NCBI GenBank assembly: GCA_031278215.1
Contig: JAITKV010000019.1
Location: 1 to 64,000, forward strand
Reading direction: 5' to 3'
From: Spirochaetaceae bacterium
GTDB taxonomy: Bacteria; Spirochaetota; Spirochaetia; Treponematales; Breznakiellaceae
Length of the DNA: 64,000 bases
Below the pieces are notes generated by a model. That model saw nothing but the letters and a program-made list of their open reading frames with translations, was not told the origin of the DNA and searched no databases. Shown piece by piece: positions 27,763-36,519 of the stretch (positions are counted from its first letter, which is position 1; each line of letters opens with the position of its first letter). Both the position numbers and the translations under genes were made by a program.

Positions 27763-28386
27763 ATGCGTCATAAAATTCCCTGTTTTTGCGACAACACCTT
27801 TACCGTGGATGTGCCGCAGGAAATTAACCTTGATACGGATCCCCAGTACATAGAGGACATTCTGGCGGGGAATTTTATGAATTTTATCTGTACCAGCTGC
27901 GGTAAAAAACATAAGCCCGAATTTCCCCTGACCCTTAACTGGCCCAGCAGGGGGCTTGTACTGGAAGTGCTGCCGGAACTTGACCGGGGCGAATTTTACC
28001 GCCGGCAGGAACAAAAAAACGCCGCCCCGGAAAAAGAAACGGTTATTTCCTATCCGGAAATGGCGGAACGGATCGCCATTATCAGGGACGGCCTTTCCGT
28101 AGAGGCCCTGGAGGCTTTAAAATACTATCTCTTTATAAAGGCCGACGAAGCGTACCCGGAAAACGAAATAAGCGTCTGGTACAATGCAAAGACCGCAGAA
28201 GCCCTGGAATTCCACATCCACGGAATTAAGGACAACGAAGTGGCGGTTATGAAGACCCCCCTGCACCTCTATGAAAAAACCCTCCAGGACTATAAGAAAA
28301 ATCCTAAGGCCGATCCCTTCGCGTCCCTGCGAATAAAAAGCTATTGCTCCCTTCAGAATCTGCTCCGCCCCGAGGAGCTAAAGTAG
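27763..28386 (+). CDS. CpXC-domain protein
   Basis: 207 residues. The N-terminus shows the CpXC zinc-ribbon-like pattern: Cys7-x-Cys9 (IPCFCDN) and Cys43-x2-Cys46 (ICTSCGK). The family is known only from sequence. The rest is a mixed alpha/beta domain with no motif I know. The ATG at 27763 is set by AAGGAG upstream; the frame opens nine codons earlier. It is probably the last gene of the operon. From 28387 to 28589 there is no gene, only GC-rich sequence with a weak CCGTCC/GGGACGG pairing that may end transcription. Confidence 0.8.
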   Translation: MRHKIPCFCDNTFTVDVPQEINLDTDPQYIEDILAGNFMNFICTSCGKKHKPEFPLTLNWPSRGLVLEVLPELDRGEFYRRQEQKNAAPEKETVISYPEMAERIAIIRDGLSVEALEALKYYLFIKADEAYPENEISVWYNAKTAEALEFHIHGIKDNEVAVMKTPLHLYEKTLQDYKKNPKADPFASLRIKSYCSLQNLLRPEELK

Positions 28387-28589
28387 GACCGGGTATGAAG
28401 CCAACCCTGTTCTGGTTTTGGCGGAACTAAAAAACCCGTCCCAAAGGGGCCTGTACGGTTTTTGCGGGGACGGCAAACCCGGCATTGGCGCCGCCAAAAA
28501 CAGGGCGCGATAAGCGGCGGCGCAAGCCGGGGTTTTACGGACCCGAAGCAGTGGGGGAGGCGGATCTGATCGTATCCCGCGGATATTCC

Positions 28590-29255
28590 CTAAAGCCCCT
28601 TGAGTTTTTTTACCACCCCTTTTCGTTTTTCTCTTTCCACCCCAAAAAACGTATTCCCCGCGACGATCACATCGGCCCCTTTTTCAATCACCGGACCGGC
28701 GTTTTCTACGGTGATCCCCCCATCCACAGAAATCAGGTAGGAATATCCCCCCTCCGCCCTAAGGGCCGCAAGTTTTACAATCTTTTCCAGGCAGGGGTCT
28801 ATTATCTTCTGACCCCCGAAACCGGGGTTTACCGTTAATACCAGAATCAGGTCCAAATCACCGAAGATCTCGTCCAGGGAATGCACCGGAGTTCCGGGAA
28901 CCAGGCATATCCCCGGTTTCATTCCCGCGGCCCGGATACGCTGGATAATCCGGTTTGAATGTACCGCGGCCTCCACATGGAACGTAAAAAAATCGGCCCC
29001 CGCCGAGGCAAAGCTTTCGACATAATCCTGGGGATTATCCACCATCAGGTGACAGTCCATGGGTAGTTTTGTCAGGGGTTTTAAATCCGCCACCGTCTTG
29101 GGGCCAAAGCTTAAATTGGGGGCAAAGTGGCCGTCCATCACATCCACGTGGATCCAGTCCGCGCCGGATTCTTCTATCGACATCACCGCTTCGGCCAGGG
29201 CGCCGAAATTTGCCGACAGCAGGGAAGGCGCCGCCAGGGTCGTTTTTTTCGTCAT
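28590..29255 (-). CDS. rpe: Ribulose-phosphate 3-epimerase
   Basis: 221 residues, standard length. Interconverts ribulose-5-phosphate and xylulose-5-phosphate in the pentose phosphate pathway, with a metal ion in a TIM barrel. Landmarks: PSLLSANFGAL, HVDVMDGHFAPNLSFGP, DCHLMVDNP, VNPGFGGQKI, and SVDGGITVENAG. Convergent to the CpXC gene. Followed upstream by the repeat-bearing gap before the dehydrogenase genes. Confidence 0.97.
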   Translation of the reverse strand: MTKKTTLAAPSLLSANFGALAEAVMSIEESGADWIHVDVMDGHFAPNLSFGPKTVADLKPLTKLPMDCHLMVDNPQDYVESFASAGADFFTFHVEAAVHSNRIIQRIRAAGMKPGICLVPGTPVHSLDEIFGDLDLILVLTVNPGFGGQKIIDPCLEKIVKLAALRAEGGYSYLISVDGGITVENAGPVIEKGADVIVAGNTFFGVEREKRKGVVKKLKGL

Positions 29256-29598
29256 TTGTGCCTCATCCGTTAAACCGATTATCTGTAAATCCGGTTAATT
29301 CACCGGTAAAGAAATCCCCCTCCACAGGGCCTTCTAGAGGTCAAGGAATAAGCGGTTCCTTAGGGAACCTCTGATTACATAGAGTCCATCAGCGCTTGCT
29401 TAGAAACAATACACCAACGGCGGCGCTAAATCAACCAAAAAACGCCGGCCCTTTCAATACCGGGTTTTACCGGCGCGGAGTCAAGAAAACGCCGGTTACA
29501 TGCTGCCAATCGCGTTTCCCTGTGTATTTGTTCATTGCGCAAATACCACATTAAAGCAGGCTGATTGCGCCAACGCAGCCGGCGAATTCTCAATTAGA
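29256..29598. other. Non-coding stretch between rpe and the dehydrogenase genes
   Basis: No gene seen. It holds a hairpin GGTTCC-TTAG-GGAACC at about 29353-29368, CCGGTTA repeats (29288-29307), and short GCCGG-containing pairings at 29430-29490. These look like decayed repeat material. The promoter of rpe should lie here, but no convincing -35/-10 pair was found. Confidence 0.5.
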
Positions 29599-29704
29599 GT
29601 TGTTTAAAAACCTCAGGTTTTAAACAAGAACCGCTAAAAAACAGCAAAATGCGGGGTATTTTGCAAGACGTGTTCAATAACTAACCGGGTTATTGAACAC
29701 GTCC
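29599..29704. repeat. Dispersed two-hairpin repeat, family B, copy 2
   Basis: Same order as the copy at 14597: GTTGTTTAAAAAC, a 30-base insert containing its own GGTTTT pairing, then ACAGCAAAATGCGG with the hairpin GCAAAAT/ATTTTGC (29644-29664), then a perfect 15-bp hairpin GACGTGTTCAATAAC / GTTATTGAACACGTC (29667-29703). The right arm overlaps the last codons and stop of the E1-beta gene. On the minus strand it would act as a strong hairpin just after that gene. Confidence 0.85.
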
Positions 29705-30709
29705 ATTGAATAAATCAGTGTTTCCTTCGAAAAACGATTCAATGGCGGCGGTGATTTCTTCTTCCGTAGGAACCACCCGGGCTTCCAGGCGGGGATTGTA
29801 GGGAACCGGTACATCCAGCCCCCCAAGCCGGCGGACCGGGGCGTCCAGGTGGAAAAACGCGTCGCCCCCGGCGATACACGCGGCAAGTTCCGCGCCAAAT
29901 CCGCCGGTCTGGGGGGCCTCGTAAACCACCAGGCAGCGCCGGGTTTTTTTAACCGAATGTATCAGCGTATCCGTGTCCAAAGGAACCAGGGTGCGGACAT
30001 CCACCACTTCGACGTCATAGCCCCTGGTCCCGGCCAGGGCGTCCGCCGCTTTTACACACCGGGGAACCATGCGGCCGTAGCTTATGATTGTAAGGTCCCC
30101 CCCGGGGCGCTTTATATCCGCCGTGCCCAGGGGAACGGTATAGTCTTCTTCCGGCCCGGGTACCGGTCCCGTGGTTTTATACAGAAGTTTTTGTTCCAGG
30201 AACACCACCGGATTCGGATCATAAATCGAAGCTTTTAAAAGCCCCTTGGCGTCGTAGGGGGTGGAGGGAACAACCACCTTAAGACCCGGAACATTGGTAA
30301 GCCAGGCTTCGGGGCTTTGACTGTGCTGCTCCGCCGCGCCGGTGCCCGATCCTTCCGGCGCCCGGAGCACCATGGGTACCGAGCCCTGGCCCCCGAACTG
30401 GAAGCGGTTCTTCGCGGCCTGGTTAACCAGGGGTTCCATGGCCAGGGTGATAAAATCGCTGAACATGATCTCCACAATGGGAAGAAGCCCCGTCATGGCG
30501 GCCCCCACGGCGCAGCCGGTGATGGCAAGTTCCGAAATCGGCGTATCCCGCACCCGGTCGGGCCCGAATTCCTGGATCATGCCCCGGGAAACCCCAAAGG
30601 CGCCGCCGTATATTCCCACATCCTCGCCCATAAGAATTATCCGCGGATCCTTTCTCATTTCTTCGCACATGGCCTCTCTAAGGGCCTGGGCATAGCTTAT
30701 TTCACGCAT
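29690..30709 (-). CDS. Pyruvate/acetoin dehydrogenase E1 component, beta subunit
   Basis: 339 residues. With the alpha subunit it forms the thiamine-diphosphate E1 enzyme that decarboxylates a 2-oxo acid (pyruvate most likely). Landmarks: [20 protein letters not shown], then [23 protein letters not shown], and the C-terminal transketolase-like domain. The ATG at 30709 with GAGGGG upstream gives the normal length. It starts 11 bases after the alpha gene's stop. The final codons and stop lie inside a family-B repeat arm. No E2 or E3 gene is nearby, so these must be elsewhere. Confidence 0.93.
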   Translation of the reverse strand: MREISYAQALREAMCEEMRKDPRIILMGEDVGIYGGAFGVSRGMIQEFGPDRVRDTPISELAITGCAVGAAMTGLLPIVEIMFSDFITLAMEPLVNQAAKNRFQFGGQGSVPMVLRAPEGSGTGAAEQHSQSPEAWLTNVPGLKVVVPSTPYDAKGLLKASIYDPNPVVFLEQKLLYKTTGPVPGPEEDYTVPLGTADIKRPGGDLTIISYGRMVPRCVKAADALAGTRGYDVEVVDVRTLVPLDTDTLIHSVKKTRRCLVVYEAPQTGGFGAELAACIAGGDAFFHLDAPVRRLGGLDVPVPYNPRLEARVVPTEEEITAAIESFFEGNTDLFNGRVQ

Positions 30710-30719
30710 GACATCCCCT

Positions 30720-31721
30720 CTACAGTACAAAGCCCCGCTTGGGCTTCTGATTCCGTACATCCCCCGCCGCATAGAGATCCTCGAAGATCCGTTCCAAGGG
30801 CAGTTCCGGCGACGCGGCGGCAAAGTCCACCGCGGCCCGTATATCTTCCCGGGCCCGCCGGTCATAATCTTCCAGTTCCGCCTGGGTAAAGAGCTTTTCC
30901 CCAAGAAGGTATTCCCGGTAACGTTTGATGGGGCATTTTTTCTTCCAGGCCTCCACTTCCTCCTGGCTGCGGTACACCTGGGCGTCGCTCTTGGAATGAC
31001 CCAGCCAACGGTAGGTGTTCAGCACCATCAGCGCCGGGCCTTCCGCCAGGACATATTCCCGGAGTTTTTTTGTTTCCTCGTAAACCGCCAGCACGTCGTT
31101 CCCGTCCAGGGCAAGGCCCTTTATGCCGTAGGATGCGGCCCGGATAGAAATATCCGGAATATTCATAGATTTACTAATGTGGGTAGACATGCCGTAAAGA
31201 TTGTTGGTACAGACAAATATAAGGGGAAGCCGCCATACCGACGCGAGGTTCAGGGATTCATGGAAGGCCCCTTGGTTGGAGGCCCCGTCGCCGAAAAAAC
31301 TAACGGTAATGTAGGGCCGTTTAAAATACTTCTGGGACAGGGCCGCCCCGGTAGCCACGGGAATGCCCCCCCCGACTATTCCGTTGGCCCCCAGGCTTCC
31401 GACGGAAAAATCGGCGATATGCATGCAGCCGCCCTTTCCCTTACAGTAACCGGTTTCTTTTCCCAGAAATTCGGCCATCATTCTTTTTATATCCATCCCC
31501 TTGCCTATGGCCTGGCTATGCCCCCGGTGGGTTTGGGTGATCATGTCTTCCTTTTCCAGGGCCCCGCAGACCCCCACCCCGGCGGCTTCTTCCCCTATAC
31601 AAAAGTGGGCGGTGCCATGGACCTTTCCTTCCGCAAAAAACCCGGCGGCGGTCTCTTCAAACGTCCGGGTTTGGACCATCTTTAGATACAGATCCCCGTA
31701 TTGTTCTTTAGACAGTTTCAT
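30720..31721 (-). CDS. Pyruvate/acetoin dehydrogenase E1 component, alpha subunit
   Basis: 333 residues. Carries the thiamine-diphosphate motif starting [17 protein letters not shown] and ending with the TNN segment, plus [11 protein letters not shown] and GGCMHIADF. Length and motif spacing match PdhA and AcoA of the simple alpha2beta2 type. The ATG at 31721 with GGAGG is chosen over one seven codons earlier. Upstream (31722-31879) is non-coding and contains a partial family-B hairpin. The two E1 genes are thus bracketed by repeat copies. Confidence 0.93.
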   Translation of the reverse strand: MKLSKEQYGDLYLKMVQTRTFEETAAGFFAEGKVHGTAHFCIGEEAAGVGVCGALEKEDMITQTHRGHSQAIGKGMDIKRMMAEFLGKETGYCKGKGGCMHIADFSVGSLGANGIVGGGIPVATGAALSQKYFKRPYITVSFFGDGASNQGAFHESLNLASVWRLPLIFVCTNNLYGMSTHISKSMNIPDISIRAASYGIKGLALDGNDVLAVYEETKKLREYVLAEGPALMVLNTYRWLGHSKSDAQVYRSQEEVEAWKKKCPIKRYREYLLGEKLFTQAELEDYDRRAREDIRAAVDFAAASPELPLERIFEDLYAAGDVRNQKPKRGFVL

Positions 31722-31766
31722 CCGCAACCTCCGTAAAATCATCCGTGGACACCGCGACAGAACGCC

Positions 31767-31787
31767 GCAAAACGCGGCGCATTTTGC
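31767..31787. repeat. Partial family-B hairpin
   Basis: GCAAAACGCGGCGCATTTTGC: same plan as the first hairpin of family B (GCAAAA-y-GCGG...ATTTTGC). The second hairpin is missing. It lies upstream of the E1-alpha gene. Confidence 0.5.
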
Positions 31788-31879
31788 AGGACCCGCGAAG
31801 CAAATCCAAAAAACAGGGAAAAGCGGCGAAAACCTGCGCCGCCGGCAGCAAAAACACGATCGGTATAGAAGAGCCGGTT

Positions 31880-32176
31880 TTAATCGTGGGAGGGGTTTTT
31901 ACGAACCCGCTCTATGGCCCGGGAAACCGCGTCCTTTAGCGACTTTGCATAGGACGTTTCGTTCATAGCCTGGGCGGCGTATTGGGCCCCCAAAAGGGAA
32001 ACCCGGTACAGGGGCCGCACCGTATTCAGCGCCACCGCGGCCATATCCACCACGCATTCATTGCAGCGGCAGATTGTATTCGTATAAGCGCCCAGCTGCT
32101 GTTCCAGTTCTTCAATAACCAGCTTTTCCGATTCGTTTCTTAGCACGTCAAAATCATATTCGTCTACAAAGGCCAT
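31880..32176 (-). CDS. ComFB-like protein
   Basis: 98 residues. Shows the late-competence ComFB pattern: an acidic helical N-terminus, then a cysteine motif (CRCNECVVDMAAVALN, Cys36, Cys38, Cys41) and PLYRVSLLG. ComFB-domain proteins bind cyclic dinucleotides in some bacteria. Here that is inference; no competence genes are near. GGGAG precedes the ATG. It follows dnaB by 27 bases on the same strand, so it could be read with it. Confidence 0.75.
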   Translation of the reverse strand: MAFVDEYDFDVLRNESEKLVIEELEQQLGAYTNTICRCNECVVDMAAVALNTVRPLYRVSLLGAQYAAQAMNETSYAKSLKDAVSRAIERVRKNPSHD

Positions 32177-32203
32177 ACTTTCTCCCTTTATATAACTATA
32201 ACC

Positions 32204-33538
32204 CTATTGCCGGTCCCTGGCAAAGGGGACAAAACGTACGTACCGGGGAAGGAAGACAATTTCCAGGGTTCCCACCGGGCCGTTGCGCTGTTTGGCAATA
32301 ATCAGTTCCGTTTTGCCGTCGTGTTCCTTGCCGGACTTCCCGTCCGATTCCCGTTCCCGGTGAAGAAAAATCACCAGATCCGCGTCCTGTTCTATAGAAC
32401 CCGATTCCCGGATATCCGACAGGTTAGGCCGCTTGCCTTCCGCATCCCGGCGAAGCTGGGACAGGGCCACCACCGGTATGTCCAGTTCCCGGGCCAGGCT
32501 TTTCAAGGACCGGGAAATTTCCGCAATCTGTTCATGCCGGGGCAGGTTGTGGTTATCCGAGGTAATCAAGGTTAAATAATCAATAAAGATGATCCGCACC
32601 CCCTGCTGGGACCGGAGCCGCCGGGCCTGGGACCGGAGATCCAAAAGTTTTATCCCCGGAGTGTCCACGATATAAAAAGGGGCGTCGTAAATTTTTCCCG
32701 CGGCGTCCAAGAGACTTTGAAAATCCTGGGGCTTCAAAAGGCCCGACCGTATCTTTTCCGATTCGATTCTGGCCTCGGAGGAAATAAGCCGCAAAACCAG
32801 GGCCATATCGGACATTTCCAGCGAAAAAAACGCCGAGGGGATTTTTTTTTCGATGGAGATATGGGCCGCCATTGTCAGGGCCAGGGCGGTTTTTCCCACC
32901 GAAGGCCGGGCCCCGATAATAACCAGCTCGGAATTCTGAAAACCCGAGGTCTGGACATCCAGATCGTCAAACCCCGAAGGTATGCCCGTATAGGCTTCTT
33001 TAGACCGGTAAAGGTTTTCGATCATTTCTATGGCCCGGGGCATAAGGTCCCGGGGGCTCTTAAAGGAAAGGGTTTGCCTGTTTTCCCCCAGTTCAAAAAT
33101 TTGCTGCTGGGTTTCTTCCAGGACCACCCTGGATTCCACGGATTCGTCGAAGGACCGGGTATTTATTTCCGCGGAAACCCTCAGCAGGGCCCGCCTTAAG
33201 GAACAGTCCTGGACCAGCCGCGCATAATAATCTATGTTACTGCTGGAAGGAACCACATTGGTTAAAGAGGCCACATAGGCGGCCCCTCCGGCGGCGTCCA
33301 GTTCCCCCATCTGGCGCAGTTCCGCCACCACGGTAATAATATCCGCCTTTTGCCGGCCCTGGTTGTTTAGATTCAGGATCGCCTGGAAAACCCTGCGGTT
33401 GGCATTGGAATAAAAATCTTCCGGTTTTATATACTGCAGCGCCGTGTCTATGACGTCGTTATCCAGTAATATGGCCCCCAGCGCGGCCTGTTCCGCCTCT
33501 TCGTTATGGGGCGGAACCTTATCTTTAAGCGGGGGCAT
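32204..33538 (-). CDS. dnaB: Replicative DNA helicase
   Basis: 444 residues. Ring helicase at the replication fork. The N-terminal primase-interacting domain (PPHNEEAEQAALGAILLD) is followed by the RecA-like core with Walker A GARPSVGKTAL, FFSLEMS, IIFIDYLTLI and SRSLKSLARELDIPV. The end (RFVPFARDR) is typical. It begins three bases after rplI's stop, in the conserved rpsF-ssb-rpsR-rplI-dnaB arrangement. Confidence 0.97.
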   Translation of the reverse strand: MPPLKDKVPPHNEEAEQAALGAILLDNDVIDTALQYIKPEDFYSNANRRVFQAILNLNNQGRQKADIITVVAELRQMGELDAAGGAAYVASLTNVVPSSSNIDYYARLVQDCSLRRALLRVSAEINTRSFDESVESRVVLEETQQQIFELGENRQTLSFKSPRDLMPRAIEMIENLYRSKEAYTGIPSGFDDLDVQTSGFQNSELVIIGARPSVGKTALALTMAAHISIEKKIPSAFFSLEMSDMALVLRLISSEARIESEKIRSGLLKPQDFQSLLDAAGKIYDAPFYIVDTPGIKLLDLRSQARRLRSQQGVRIIFIDYLTLITSDNHNLPRHEQIAEISRSLKSLARELDIPVVALSQLRRDAEGKRPNLSDIRESGSIEQDADLVIFLHRERESDGKSGKEHDGKTELIIAKQRNGPVGTLEIVFLPRYVRFVPFARDRQ

Positions 33539-33541
33539 GGT

Positions 33542-34258
33542 TTAGCTGTCCGCCGCCGCTCCGGTTTCGGCCTTCTCCGGTTCCGGCGGAGTTTCCACCG
33601 CGGCCCCGGCGGCGGCCGGCGATGTCTCCACCGCGGCCCCGGCCGCAGCTTCAGCCGGCGGCGTTTCGGCCCCGGCGGCGGCGGCCGGTGTTTCGGTCGC
33701 GGTCCCGGCCCCGGCGGCGGCCGGCGGCGTTTCGGCCGCGGGACTTTCTCCGGATGCCCCCCGGCGTCTTCCCCGCTGGAGAAGGCCCGTAGTTTTTGTC
33801 TCCGTTCTTAGCTCCTGGCCCTCCACGGTAAGGGAACATTCGGCCGACGCGTTCTCGTAAAGTTTTACCGTTACCTTGTACCGGCCGGTACTTTTAATGC
33901 TGTTGCCGGGAAGCTCTATTCTTTTCCGTTCAATTTGAAAGCCCTGTTTACCCAGTTCGTCCGCCAGGGTCTGGGCGGTTACGGCGCCGTAAAGTTTTCC
34001 GTTGGCCCCCGCCGGCATGGTAATCTCCAGGTTAAGGGCTTCAATTTTTTCCTTAAGCCCCACGGCGTCCTGCCGTTTTTCTTGTTTCCGCGTTTCAATC
34101 GCGTCTTTTCTGGCTTCAAACAGTTTAACGGTCCTTTCATTGTACGGAAGGGCTATACCCCGGGGAAAAAGATAGTTCCGCGCGTAACCTCTGGCTACTT
34201 CTTTCACATCCCCTTCTTCACCCAGGGTGGCAAGGTCCTTGTCTAAAATTACCTTCAT
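33542..34258 (-). CDS. rplI: 50S ribosomal protein L9 with long Ala/Pro/Glu/Thr tail
   Basis: 238 residues, against about 150 in most bacteria. Residues 1-150 are ordinary L9: VILDKDLATLGEEGDVKEVA, GYARNYLFPRGIA, and the C-terminal domain with ANGKLYGAVT. From about residue 160 comes a tail of roughly 75 residues of Ala, Pro, Glu, Thr and Gly in loosely repeated units (such as AGAAVETPP). The tail is low complexity and encoded by GC-rich repeats. AAGGAG lies before the ATG. It belongs to the rpsF operon. Confidence 0.95.
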   Translation of the reverse strand: MKVILDKDLATLGEEGDVKEVARGYARNYLFPRGIALPYNERTVKLFEARKDAIETRKQEKRQDAVGLKEKIEALNLEITMPAGANGKLYGAVTAQTLADELGKQGFQIERKRIELPGNSIKSTGRYKVTVKLYENASAECSLTVEGQELRTETKTTGLLQRGRRRGASGESPAAETPPAAAGAGTATETPAAAAGAETPPAEAAAGAAVETSPAAAGAAVETPPEPEKAETGAAADS

Positions 34259-34295
34259 AATCCAAACTCCTTAACCGGAAACAAGCCGGCAGTCT

Positions 34296-35255
34296 CTATT
34301 TTGGGGTCCGGAAAGGCACCCAGTTTTCCGCGATTCCCAGGAGCAGAAACAGGCTTAACAGGGCCATCATCGCTCCCGGAATAAAAAGTAAAAAAATAAT
34401 CCCCACATTGGCAAGGATGCGGAAAAAAAGCGATGTTTTGAGCAGATAGTAAAACACGATGGCTCCGCCTTGAACGCAAAACAGTATACCCGAAACAACC
34501 AGGATGTTCCAGCCGCTTATTTCTACAATTTCCAAGTCCGCCATCCGGCCCAGAACCACGGATCCCAGGGCGGCGGAAAAAACCCACACAAGAAACGGGG
34601 GAATGCGGAACGACAGGATGCTTCCTCCCGGAGGACTATGCCGTGCGATCCGTACAATGCCCGCGGCTATTTGCCGGTTTATCCACCAAAAGATCATGCA
34701 GGACGCCGGGATCCCTCCCCGTAAACCTATACGCACCAGGGTGGCGGTAAATTCCTCCACCGTAAGGCCCCCTTCCTGGCCGGTAAGACCATTCAAGGCC
34801 GCCAGCTGAGCCGCCGCCAGACCCTGAAGCTGGGAATCATCGATTAAAAAGCGAAAGGCCGCAATCATAATCAGCGTAGACAGTACCGCCCCCGCCGCCA
34901 TACGGTACGGAATATCCAGGAATATCCAAAACCGGCTTAGGGGGGCGTTAATCCAGGTAAAAACCAGCGTCATGACCGTATAGTAAAGGCCCCCCCAGAG
35001 CAGAAAGACCGGGTTAATATCCTGGTACAGATACGCCCACAGGGATATGATGACGTTGCCGGTTACCGCCGCAATGCCCCCGGCCCAGGCGGTTTTTGGC
35101 CCCCCCGCAAAGGCCCCCAAAGCCAGGGGAATCAAAAAAAAGAAACTAAGGAAGCCGGTCCGGAAACAAAAAACCGACACCCCCGCCCCCCCGGCAGCCA
35201 GCAGTAGAGAAGAGGCCGCGGAAAGCGGCGGTGAAACTCCGTCCCCGGGTTCCAC
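34296..35255 (-). CDS. YybS/DUF2232-like membrane protein
   Basis: 319 residues with about eight hydrophobic segments. Position (between rpsR and rplI) and topology fit the DUF2232/YybS group, which often sits beside rplI. The protein itself has no catalytic motif I know. It starts with GTG, which shares one base with the rpsR stop codon (TAGTG), so it is translationally coupled to rpsR. Function unknown; similar-looking families form substrate-binding parts of ECF transporters, but that is only a resemblance. Confidence 0.7.
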   Translation of the reverse strand: MEPGDGVSPPLSAASSLLLAAGGAGVSVFCFRTGFLSFFFLIPLALGAFAGGPKTAWAGGIAAVTGNVIISLWAYLYQDINPVFLLWGGLYYTVMTLVFTWINAPLSRFWIFLDIPYRMAAGAVLSTLIMIAAFRFLIDDSQLQGLAAAQLAALNGLTGQEGGLTVEEFTATLVRIGLRGGIPASCMIFWWINRQIAAGIVRIARHSPPGGSILSFRIPPFLVWVFSAALGSVVLGRMADLEIVEISGWNILVVSGILFCVQGGAIVFYYLLKTSLFFRILANVGIIFLLFIPGAMMALLSLFLLLGIAENWVPFRTPK

Positions 35256-35581
35256 TAATCCGCCACAAACGGAAGGAGCGCGATAAGCCTGGCCCGCTTT
35301 ATGGCCGCCGCCAGGGAACGCTGGTGTTTTGCACAGGTTCCGGTAATACGCCGGGGAAGAATCTTGCCCCGTTCGGTGATAAATTTGCGAAGCATATCGC
35401 CGTCTTTGTAGTCAATCTTAAGTTTTTGCGTACAAAAACGGCAGACCTTTTTCTTAAAGAATACCTTGCCCTTGCCCCGGCCGATTTTATCGTCTCCGTC
35501 CCGGTCCCGGCCGTCCATTTGGGCTTCCAGGGCCCTATCGGGCCTGGAAGGCCTTTCTTCGGTATATTGTTCATCAGACAT
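35255..35581 (-). CDS. rpsR: 30S ribosomal protein S18
   Basis: 108 residues. The last 70 are ordinary S18 ([38 protein letters not shown]). The first 38 form a charged, Arg/Asp-rich extension ([20 protein letters not shown]). AAGGAG precedes the ATG. Follows ssb by 11 bases. Confidence 0.96.
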   Translation of the reverse strand: MSDEQYTEERPSRPDRALEAQMDGRDRDGDDKIGRGKGKVFFKKKVCRFCTQKLKIDYKDGDMLRKFITERGKILPRRITGTCAKHQRSLAAAIKRARLIALLPFVAD

Positions 35582-35592
35582 GCATTAACTCC

Positions 35593-36063
35593 TTAAAAGG
35601 GAATATCATCGGTAAAATCGTCGTGTCCGCCCGAAGCGGCCGGCGCCCCCTCGGGCCGGGGACCGGGGGCTTCCCCGGCCCCTCCGCTAAATGAGCCGCC
35701 GTTCCCCCCGGTATAGGAACCGCCGCTTCCGGCGCCGGGATTACCCCCCAGAAGCTGGATATTATTGGCCACAATTTCGACCTTGGAACGGTTCTGGCCG
35801 TCCTGCTCCCAGCGGTCCTGGCGCAGTTCGCCGTCCACCCCCACCAATTTACCCTTAACAAGGTACTGGTTAAGGGATTCCCCCTGCCGGCCCCAGAGCA
35901 CGATGTCGAAAAAACTTGCCTCGTCCACCCACTGATCCCCCGACTTCCGCCGCCGGTTCACCGCAATGGAGAATTTGCACACCGCCTGGCCGCTGGCGGT
36001 ATACTTAAGTTCCGCATCCCGGGTCAACCTGCCGATCAATACTACATGGTTAAGGTCCGCCAT
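35593..36063 (-). CDS. ssb: Single-stranded DNA-binding protein
   Basis: 156 residues. The OB fold (residues 1-108) is normal: NHVVLIGRLTRDAELKYT, FSIAVNRR, WGRQGE. A Gly/Ser/Pro-rich linker follows, and the acidic tip DDFTDDIPF that recruits partner proteins is intact. GAGGA precedes the ATG. Lies between rpsF and rpsR, one base after rpsF. Confidence 0.97.
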   Translation of the reverse strand: MADLNHVVLIGRLTRDAELKYTASGQAVCKFSIAVNRRRKSGDQWVDEASFFDIVLWGRQGESLNQYLVKGKLVGVDGELRQDRWEQDGQNRSKVEIVANNIQLLGGNPGAGSGGSYTGGNGGSFSGGAGEAPGPRPEGAPAASGGHDDFTDDIPF

Positions 36064-36064
36064 A

Positions 36065-36346
36065 TTATTCCTCGATTTTTACAAAAAGGTAGCGCAGGAG
36101 CTTGGAGTTAAGCTTAAAAGCCTTGTCCAGGTTTGTAATTTTGCGGGGATCCGCCTTGAGGGTAAAGAGCACATACCGGCCCCGGCGCCTTTTTTTTATC
36201 TCGTAGGCGAGATCGCGATCCCCAATCTCATCGGTTTTGACTATTTCCGCCCCCTGGGCGGCAAGATCGGCTAGAACCGTTGTTCTTCCGGCCTGATACT
36301 GGTCCTCTTCCGGTGGAAAGATGACCGTCAGTTCGTACTGACGCAT
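36065..36346 (-). CDS. rpsF: 30S ribosomal protein S6
   Basis: 93 residues. Begins RQYELTVIFPPEEDQ and contains GDRDLAYEIKKRRRGRYVLF, both typical of S6. AAGGAGG precedes the ATG. First gene of the minus-strand rpsF-ssb-rpsR-YybS-rplI-dnaB group, read from the promoter region near 36.45 kb. Confidence 0.96.
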   Translation of the reverse strand: MRQYELTVIFPPEEDQYQAGRTTVLADLAAQGAEIVKTDEIGDRDLAYEIKKRRRGRYVLFTLKADPRKITNLDKAFKLNSKLLRYLFVKIEE

Positions 36347-36425
36347 AGGTCCTCCTTATGGACTTTTATTTTCCCCGTCCCGGACACGGGACAGGCGCCG
36401 CCCCCACGGACGGACGGCCTGCCGC

Positions 36426-36480
36426 TTGACAGCAGGCAAAGAGGTAAGGCTATACTATAATAAATAACGAACATTGTCAA
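36426..36480. promoter_or_regulatory. Bidirectional promoter between rpsF and the 36.5-kb gene
   Basis: Plus strand: TTGACA (36426-36431), 19 bases, TATACT (36451-36456). Minus strand: TTGACA (36480-36475), 17 bases, TAGTAT (36457-36452), or TATAGT with a 15-base spacer. The two -10 boxes share the AT-rich run at 36451-36462, so both polymerases would compete for the same few bases. Confidence 0.7.
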
Positions 36481-36519
36481 AGGGTCTCCCTTTGTTTTTC
36501 GGGCCAGGCTGCCGACAAT

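Noticed and set aside
28387-28589. Gene between the CpXC gene and rpe
   Set aside because: No frame with a plausible start and binding site; composition looks non-coding.
33540-33740. CRISPR-like repeats
   Set aside because: The GC-rich near-repeats are irregular, coding and without spacers. No CRISPR array was found in the window.
33506-33811. Gly/Arg-rich plus-strand ORF opposite the L9 tail
   Set aside because: Produced by the repetitive tail of rplI read on the other strand.
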